A DNA stretch of 11,739 nucleotides, taken from assembly GCA_937960625.1 (NCBI GenBank), contig CALGPD010000401.1, positions 1 through 11,739 on the forward strand. Direction: 5' to 3'. This DNA is from an uncultured Spirochaetia bacterium. Lineage in GTDB: Bacteria; Spirochaetota; CALGPD01. The position numbers were made by a program, and so were the translations under genes. The notes under the pieces are model-generated. The model was not told the origin of the DNA, ran no database searches, and saw nothing but the letters and a program-made list of their open reading frames with translations. Below are positions 6,591-11,739 of the stretch, piece after piece. The number at the start of each line of letters is the position of its first letter. Position 1 is the stretch's first letter.

Positions 6591-7958
6591 ATGTCATCAC
6601 TGAAAGTTAGTGTATCCGGGGTCAGAGGAATTGTCGGAGATAGTTTAACACCGGAGATTATATTAAATTATTCTCTGGCTTTTGCAGAATTTATAAAACA
6701 ACATGGCAGCTCCGTTGCTGTTGCAAGAGATACACGTGAAAGCGGTGATATGATTTTTAATATCGTTACAGGCGCTCTGAAATCGTGTGGAATAAATGTA
6801 TTTGATTACGGTATACTGCCAACTCCTGTTTTAATCTATGCAGTTAAAAAAAATAATTACGCGGGCGGTGTTATAATAACAGCCAGCCATAATCCTATTG
6901 AATGGAATGCCCTGAAATTTGTAAAAGCTCCCGGGTTGTTTCTCAATCAAGAAGACCTTGACAGTTTAATTGAAAACATTAAAACTAAAGATATTACTTA
7001 TTGTAATTATAAGAACTGTGGAAGTTTAATTAAAAAGAACATAAACGATAATTTTATTCATGAATACGTTGCCGATCTAATTTCTTTTTTCGATATTGAA
7101 AAAATTGGAAAAAGCGGTATAAAAGCAGCTTATGACCCTGTTAATGCAACGGCATCTTATGTTACGCCAATTTTATTAAAAAAAATCGGAGTTGAGTTTA
7201 CTGCTATTCATGATGAACCGGAAAAAGGTTTTGAGCGGGGAACGGAACCTACTCCCGAGAATCTTACTAAATTATGTAAAACTGTAAAAAAGCAAAAACT
7301 TGATATTGGCTTTGCCCATGACCCTGATGCTGACAGGCTTGCTCTTGTTGATAATTCCGGTGCGGCTATTGGTGAAGAGTACACTTTAGCATTAAGCGCT
7401 TTTCATGCATATAAAAACCGCGGCCTTAATACTGACATGGCCGCAAATCTATCTACATCAATGATGAGCCGCAAAATTGCTGAAACATCAGGGCAAAACA
7501 TAATTGAAGCAAAAGTCGGGGAAATAAATGTAACACAAGAAATGATAAAAAATAAATGTAAACTCGGTGGTGAAGGCAACGGAGGAGTTATTTTCCCTGA
7601 ATTTAATTCCTGCAGAGATTCATTTGTTGCAATCATGTTTATACTCGAGTTAATAGCAACGGAAAAAACGTCAGTAAAACAAATAGCCGAAAACAATATT
7701 CCTGTATATGAAATATTCAAATCCAAAATTTCAATACAAGGCCTTGATGTAAATAATATTTACGAAAAATTAAAAGAAAAATTTTCCGGGTGTTCTTTTA
7801 ATGAACTTGACGGATTAAAAATTTTCACACAAGATTACTGGATACATGTACGGCCTTCAAATACAGAACCTGTATTCCGGATAATAATTGAATCCGGAAC
7901 AAAAAAACAAAATGAAACTCTTTTTAAAAGCGTAAAGGACACAATTATTGGAAAGTAA
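6591..7958 (+). CDS. glmM: Alpha-D-phosphohexomutase, probably phosphoglucosamine mutase
   Basis: This protein moves phosphate between C6 and C1 of a hexose phosphate. The likely substrate is glucosamine phosphate, which feeds UDP-GlcNAc and peptidoglycan synthesis. All four family motifs are present in 455 residues: VSGVRGIVG (8-16), the phosphoserine loop TASHNP (97-102, Ser99), the metal-binding DPDADR (244-249), the sugar loop GGEGNGG (326-332), and the phosphate-binding RPSNTEP (421-427). The sugar loop is not the GE-S-GH form of standard bacterial GlmM. It resembles the archaeal and Bacteroidetes/Chlorobi-type mutases, so phosphomannomutase or phosphoglucomutase activity remains possible. 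Its place right after ftsH favours GlmM, since E. coli has ftsH-folP-glmM. AAAGGAG (6578-6584) overlaps the ftsH stop. The last 11 bases overlap the kinase gene. Confidence 0.85.
   Translation: MSSLKVSVSGVRGIVGDSLTPEIILNYSLAFAEFIKQHGSSVAVARDTRESGDMIFNIVTGALKSCGINVFDYGILPTPVLIYAVKKNNYAGGVIITASHNPIEWNALKFVKAPGLFLNQEDLDSLIENIKTKDITYCNYKNCGSLIKKNINDNFIHEYVADLISFFDIEKIGKSGIKAAYDPVNATASYVTPILLKKIGVEFTAIHDEPEKGFERGTEPTPENLTKLCKTVKKQKLDIGFAHDPDADRLALVDNSGAAIGEEYTLALSAFHAYKNRGLNTDMAANLSTSMMSRKIAETSGQNIIEAKVGEINVTQEMIKNKCKLGGEGNGGVIFPEFNSCRDSFVAIMFILELIATEKTSVKQIAENNIPVYEIFKSKISIQGLDVNNIYEKLKEKFSGCSFNELDGLKIFTQDYWIHVRPSNTEPVFRIIIESGTKKQNETLFKSVKDTIIGK
7934..7939 (+). promoter_or_regulatory. Ribosome binding site supporting a TTG start for the kinase gene
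   Basis: AAAGGA lies 8 bases before the TTG at 7948, inside the end of the mutase gene. No ATG or GTG is better placed, and the receiver domain begins immediately after this codon. It therefore decides the start. Confidence 0.65.
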
Positions 7959-9159
7959 GATTTTATTCATAATTGAGGATGATGAACTATTTGATAGAGT
8001 AAAAAATATTATTGAACACCAAAAATTCATTTTTGATAAATGTGTAGGAAAGAATAACGCTTTAAACATTGTGCGTAAAAATGAATATGACCTAATTTTG
8101 ATTCATGAAAAGTTTATATTATCTCATGGTATAAAAATAATCAGGCAGCTCGCTTTTAATTCATATATGGATAACATTCCCATTATATTGGTTTTAGATA
8201 ATAGTAATATAAAAGATTTCGAACAGCTTTTTTCTATCGGAGTTTCTGATTTTGTTAAAATGGATTTCAATGATGATGAAATTATTATTAAAATTGATGC
8301 ATTATTGGAAAATAAAAATAAAATCAGTTCTTTGGAACAATCTCTAATCATATCCGCAAGTTTAATTGACAATCTTGAAAGCCATCTCATTGATATAGAT
8401 AAATTAAAAGAGCAGATTGAATCTCAAAACCATAAGCTTGAAGAAGAAATCCAAAAAAAGCATGAAATATATGCAGGAAATTTACACGATTTAAAAGCCC
8501 CGTTTTCTTCCCTGCTGGGAAACACACAACTCCTATTAGAGGGTTATTTGGGAGAATTAACAGAAGAACAAATTAAAAGCATAAAAGTAATAGAACAATC
8601 AGGACGCAAACTTCTTGAATTAATTGAAAATTACCTTGATAATTCACAATTTGAGGCTGGAAAAGTTGACCTATATCTTAATAAAGTTGATGTATCTTTT
8701 TTAATAGAACTAGCTATAAAAGATTTACTCATTTTAATTGAAAATAAAGAATTGACATTAGTAACTGATGTAAAACCTCCGTTACCAAAAGTTCAGGTAG
8801 ATATTGATAAAGTTATACGCGTTATTCATAACATTGTTGTGAACGCAATAAAAAATACCGGGGCCGGAGGAAAAATATGTATAAAAGCCGTTAACGATAT
8901 AGATAACTATGTAACCGTGACGATTTGTGATACCGGAGCTGGCATTTCAAAAGAGAACCAAAAAACTATTTTTGATAAATATGAACAGGGCGGCAGAAAC
9001 GTGTCCGGTTCAGGTTTAGGCCTTGCTATTTGTAAAAATATTATTGAAGAGCTTCATTACGGCAAAATATGGGTAGAAAGCGAGCCTGGTAAAGGTTCTG
9101 ACTTTCATTTCACTCTTCCCGTTGATTTCAGATCCATGGAAGCGGAGCAAGTGGAATGA
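7948..9159 (+). CDS. Cytosolic sensor histidine kinase with an N-terminal degenerate receiver domain
   Basis: This 403-residue soluble protein has no signal peptide or membrane segment. Residues 1-120 fold like a response-regulator receiver: ILFIIEDDELF (5-15) supplies the acidic pocket and IPIILVLD (77-84) matches the fourth strand. However, the phospho-acceptor position in YDLILIHE is His53 rather than Asp, the conserved Thr/Ser is replaced by Asp84, and the conserved Lys near 105 appears to be Met. A charged, coiled-coil-like linker (about 122-172) leads to the HisKA domain, with the H-box LHDLKAPF (179-186, His180). The ATPase domain has the N-box HNIVVNAIKN (294-303), DTGAGI (328-333) and GSGLGLAI (354-361). 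Autokinase parts look intact. The start is TTG with AAAGGA 8 bases upstream. It overlaps the mutase by 11 bases and the next gene by 4. The signal and the partner regulator are not visible here. Confidence 0.9.
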   Translation: MESKILFIIEDDELFDRVKNIIEHQKFIFDKCVGKNNALNIVRKNEYDLILIHEKFILSHGIKIIRQLAFNSYMDNIPIILVLDNSNIKDFEQLFSIGVSDFVKMDFNDDEIIIKIDALLENKNKISSLEQSLIISASLIDNLESHLIDIDKLKEQIESQNHKLEEEIQKKHEIYAGNLHDLKAPFSSLLGNTQLLLEGYLGELTEEQIKSIKVIEQSGRKLLELIENYLDNSQFEAGKVDLYLNKVDVSFLIELAIKDLLILIENKELTLVTDVKPPLPKVQVDIDKVIRVIHNIVVNAIKNTGAGGKICIKAVNDIDNYVTVTICDTGAGISKENQKTIFDKYEQGGRNVSGSGLGLAICKNIIEELHYGKIWVESEPGKGSDFHFTLPVDFRSMEAEQVE

Positions 9160-10076
9160 GTATTCTGCTTTTTTTTATAGACGGGCTGGGGCTTGGACAG
9201 CCGGATGCTAAAATAAACCCCTTAATAAAAAACATGCATTTCTTTAATAAAACTTTTGGAAAACATTGTTTTGTGAACAACGGGAAGTTAAAAGAATATA
9301 AATACGGTACAGTCAAAGGAATTGACGCGTGTTTGGGAGTAGACGGATTGCCGCAAAGCGCTACGGGGCAAACAGCGCTTTTTACCGGAATAAATGCAGC
9401 GAAATTATTAGGTTATCATTTAACCGCTTACCCGAATACCAAACTTACAAAAATAATAGAAGAAAAATCAATTTTAAAGCAATTAAAAGATAAAAACCAT
9501 AAAGCAACTTCTGCCAACGCATATTCAGACCGTTACTTTTCTCTGGTTGAAGAAGGCCAGCTTGGGCATTCCGCTTCAACATTAACAATTCTCGCTGCAG
9601 GTATCCCATTTCGAATGATCAAGGATTTAAAAACAGGAAACGCGGTTTTTATGGATATAACGAACAAATACCTAAAACAATATAGTTATAAAGGTGTGAA
9701 AAAAATCCACCCCAAAACAGCCGCAAGAAACATGAATAGGATAATGAATAACCATGATTTTGTATTATTCGAATATTGGTTAACAGACTATTACGGGCAT
9801 TTACGGGGAACTAAAAATGATATTAACCGTACCCTTGATAACATTGATAGTTTTGTTGAATATATAGTAAGGTTTATGAAAGAGGAACACGTTGTACTTA
9901 TAACGAGTGACCATGGGAATATTGAAAACATCAGTTCAAAACCGCATACGAAAAATCCCGTTCCGCTGGCTGTATTTAGCAAAAATAATAAGGCCATAGA
10001 TTTTTTTAATTCAAGGATAAACGATATAACTCATGTTGCTCCGGCAATAATTGAGTATATAGAAAACAACAACTAA
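9156..10076 (+). CDS. Alkaline-phosphatase-superfamily metalloenzyme of unassigned function
   Basis: The 306 residues carry the metal and nucleophile motifs of the alkaline phosphatase / phosphoglycerate mutase (Metalloenzyme) superfamily. These are FIDGLGLG (7-14, Asp9), GLPQSATGQTALFTG (64-78), TDYYGH (210-215), TSDHGN (250-255) and KPHTKNPVP (262-270). By spacing to the iPGM motif NSEVGH, the nucleophile should be Ser68. NAYSDRYF (121-128) and DITN (167-170) look like family-specific features. At about 300 residues it is far shorter than cofactor-independent phosphoglycerate mutase (about 510) and lacks room for that enzyme's large inserted domain. I recognise the 'GLPQSATGQTALFTG' type as a conserved bacterial family with no function known to me. 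The ATG overlaps the kinase stop (ATGA), with GGAG (9144-9147) 8 bases upstream. No signal peptide is seen, so it is probably cytosolic. Confidence 0.85.
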   Translation: MSILLFFIDGLGLGQPDAKINPLIKNMHFFNKTFGKHCFVNNGKLKEYKYGTVKGIDACLGVDGLPQSATGQTALFTGINAAKLLGYHLTAYPNTKLTKIIEEKSILKQLKDKNHKATSANAYSDRYFSLVEEGQLGHSASTLTILAAGIPFRMIKDLKTGNAVFMDITNKYLKQYSYKGVKKIHPKTAARNMNRIMNNHDFVLFEYWLTDYYGHLRGTKNDINRTLDNIDSFVEYIVRFMKEEHVVLITSDHGNIENISSKPHTKNPVPLAVFSKNNKAIDFFNSRINDITHVAPAIIEYIENNN

Positions 10077-10088
10077 CAAATTATAGTA

Positions 10089-10889
10089 TTATCTAAATTC
10101 AATTATCAATTCATTCCCGGTTTCAGCATTAAAATAATTCTTTGCGTTCCCGTTCCTTACAAAAATTTCGACATAACCGGAACTGCCTATTAGTGCGCCG
10201 GGAAAGCCTGTTTCTATTTCGGAATAAAACGAGTTAATATTTGACAACACCTTTCCATTTAAAGATATTGAAACCGTAATTAATTTTTTATGTTCCAGCA
10301 TTAAGCCTGGAATATTTGTAAAAAGATTGCCAAAATTATCAATATATTGAATTGATGCAATGATTTTATTATTGAGAACTACCGGTTCTCTCAACTCCAA
10401 CAATATTGGATTCTGTCCGGCGGAAAAGGGTTCAGACAATAATTCAAGGTTTATGCCTTTTAAAAGCGCGCCTGCTGTAGGCGCGAAAATATCCCGGCCG
10501 TGAAAAGTTGTTGAAATATTTTCAGGCATAAAATCATGGGGTTTAATCTTATATACATCAGCTTTATTTTTAATAAAATGTGTTAAAACTCCATTGTCCG
10601 GCGCAACAAAAAATGAATCACCGTATTTTGCTATTAACGCGTTCCTATTACTGCCAACTCCAGGGTCAACAACGATTAAGTAAACTGCAGCAGGCATATA
10701 TTTATAAGCACTGACAAGTTGAAAATACGCTTTATAAATATCTCCCTGAGGGATTTCATTGCATAAATCAATAAATCTGGTACCGGGACAAATTTTAGAA
10801 ATAACGCCTTTCATAACACCGGTAAAATTATCTTTATTTCCGAAATCAGTTAATAGAATACAGTAATCAGTCATTGAAATAACATCCAA
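10089..10889 (-). CDS. S-adenosyl-L-methionine hydroxide adenosyltransferase (DUF62 family)
   Basis: Members of this family use water/hydroxide to split S-adenosylmethionine into adenosine and methionine. Relatives such as fluorinase and chlorinase use halide instead. The N-terminal domain has ILLTDFGNKDNFTGVMKG (residues 11-28), VVDPGVGSNRN (73-83), APDNG (96-100) and TFHGRDIFAPTAG (128-140). Asp75, Arg82 and His130 correspond to the residues reported as catalytic in the archaeal hydrolase. The C-terminal domain begins near YIDNFGNLFTNI (182-193). At 266 residues the length is typical. The ATG at 10889 and an in-frame ATG at 10874 (before TDYCILLTDFG) are both possible, and neither has a clear ribosome binding site. 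The gene is convergent with the metalloenzyme, with 12 bases between stops and no hairpin. It lies 58 bases downstream of the MFS gene. The physiological purpose of this hydrolysis is poorly understood. Confidence 0.92.
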   Translation of the reverse strand: MDVISMTDYCILLTDFGNKDNFTGVMKGVISKICPGTRFIDLCNEIPQGDIYKAYFQLVSAYKYMPAAVYLIVVDPGVGSNRNALIAKYGDSFFVAPDNGVLTHFIKNKADVYKIKPHDFMPENISTTFHGRDIFAPTAGALLKGINLELLSEPFSAGQNPILLELREPVVLNNKIIASIQYIDNFGNLFTNIPGLMLEHKKLITVSISLNGKVLSNINSFYSEIETGFPGALIGSSGYVEIFVRNGNAKNYFNAETGNELIIEFR

Positions 10890-10947
10890 TATTGATATAA
10901 ATAGTTTTTAATACTTGATAAAAACTAAACCGGGATTTCTATAAATA

Positions 10948-11739
10948 TTACATTGCAACCGTATTTTCCTTTTTCTTCCGGTGAGAAAAAATAATCAAAA
11001 TAATCGATAACACAACAGCAGCAAATGCAATCCACGTTGCTATATCATATCCGTATAATTTCATCATAGCCTTTTTTATTATTTCTTTATTTACAGATTT
11101 TAAACCCGAAATATATTTTGTCTTTGAATATTTAAGTATAAATCCGCCAAGCCCTGCGCCAATGGAAGTTCCTATTGAGAATAAAAACGCAATTGAACCC
11201 ATTAGAACACCTCTCATCTTTATATCAACTCTCGATACGGCTTCAGTTTGTAATGATGTATTCCTAAAAGAAGTAGAAACCATGTATAAGGTTGAAACAA
11301 TGAAAACCCCAATAAAAAGCATTTTTGAATCAACAGGTAGATATATAATAAATAACATGGTGATAGAAATAAACAAACTTGAAATAATTGAAATGTTTCT
11401 TCTGCTATATTTATCAACCATCTTACCTGCTATAAAACTACTAATAAAGGCTACCGAACCTCCAATACTATAAAGCATTATTAAACTATCAAAAGTAAAT
11501 TTTTTATTCATTAACAAATATGATGGAAAATAAGTAATGAATAAACCAACTGCAAGCTGCGCAAGAAAAAATATTTTCATGAAAATAATTTCTTTTTTAT
11601 TGATAAAAAAAGAAAAAACCAGTTTAATAAACGGTTTAATACGGATTTTCTTATCCTCACCTCCGGTTTTAATATTAGGTAAGAAAAATGCAATGGGAAA
11701 AATCAATACAAAAGAAAGTGCCCCTAGACAATAAAATGC
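10948..11739 (-). CDS. MFS transporter, C-terminal half (5' end outside window)
   Basis: The frame is open from the window edge (first full codon GCA at 11739-11737) to a TAA at 10948, giving 263 residues without a start. The TTG at 11706 is internal, not a real start, because the hydrophobic segment continues across it. Hydrophobic spans fall at about residues 1-20, 51-71, 83-103, 117-134, 139-157, 177-200 and 232-252. This fits the end of TM6, a basic central loop (about 21-50, rich in Lys), and TM7-TM12 of a major facilitator permease. GKMVDKYSRRN (105-115) is the motif-A repeat expected between TM8 and TM9. A longer hydrophilic loop (about 203-230) precedes the last helix, and the tail is basic (HRKKKEN). 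The substrate cannot be read from the sequence. It probably shares a transcript with the downstream DUF62 gene. Confidence 0.85.
   Translation of the reverse strand, partial: AFYCLGALSFVLIFPIAFFLPNIKTGGEDKKIRIKPFIKLVFSFFINKKEIIFMKIFFLAQLAVGLFITYFPSYLLMNKKFTFDSLIMLYSIGGSVAFISSFIAGKMVDKYSRRNISIISSLFISITMLFIIYLPVDSKMLFIGVFIVSTLYMVSTSFRNTSLQTEAVSRVDIKMRGVLMGSIAFLFSIGTSIGAGLGGFILKYSKTKYISGLKSVNKEIIKKAMMKLYGYDIATWIAFAAVVLSIILIIFSHRKKKENTVAM

Noticed and set aside
10077..10088. Bidirectional terminator between the convergent metalloenzyme and DUF62 genes
   Set aside because: Only 12 A+T-rich bases separate the stop codons and no stem-loop is visible in or beside them.
11162..11473. 103-codon plus-strand frame
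   Set aside because: It lies opposite the MFS gene, whose frame gives clear membrane helices and motif A. The plus-strand translation has no recognisable features.
11704..11706. TTG as the start codon of the MFS gene
   Set aside because: The frame remains open and hydrophobic to the window edge. Starting here would cut a membrane helix, so the gene is partial rather than short.

Overview
This is a gene-dense, A+T-rich bacterial window, by eye about two thirds A+T. It holds ten complete genes and two genes cut by the window edges. TGA acts as a stop after pth, tilS and the kinase gene, so the code is the standard bacterial one. The order spoVG-rplY-pth-tilS-ftsH is, from memory, that of the spirochaete Borrelia burgdorferi. 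It also looks like a shortened form of the Bacillus region ispE...spoVG-glmU-prs-ctc-pth...tilS-hprT-ftsH. The organism may therefore be a spirochaete or a member of a poorly sampled AT-rich phylum near the spirochaetes and Firmicutes. I cannot settle the taxon from this window.

Layout: bases 1-221 are the start of a minus-strand gene that leaves the window on the left; it is possibly PilZ/YcgR-like. A 305-base divergent spacer follows, with a good sigma70-type promoter (479-507) in front of ispE. From 527 to 10076 every gene is on the plus strand: ispE, spoVG, rplY, pth, tilS, ftsH, a phosphosugar mutase (glmM-like), a receiver-histidine kinase protein, and an alkaline-phosphatase-superfamily metalloenzyme. 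Spacing is tight. pth/tilS overlap by 26 bases, mutase/kinase by 11 and kinase/metalloenzyme by 4. The looser joints are spoVG-rplY (106 bases) and tilS-ftsH (166 bases). Two minus-strand genes converge on this block from the right: a SAM hydroxide adenosyltransferase (DUF62) and, upstream of it, an MFS transporter whose 5' part lies beyond the window.

Function: the left part is housekeeping, covering isoprenoid precursors (ispE), nucleic-acid-binding regulation (spoVG), and translation (rplY, pth, tilS). It is followed by membrane proteolysis (ftsH) and probable amino-sugar supply for the cell wall (glmM-like). The less ordinary part starts at the mutase. It carries an archaeal-type sugar loop. 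The cytosolic histidine kinase translationally linked to it has a receiver domain that seems to have lost its phospho-acceptor aspartate and other key residues. The metalloenzyme linked to the kinase belongs to a conserved family with no assigned function that I know of. I see no mobile element, CRISPR array, tRNA, rRNA or convincing intrinsic terminator.
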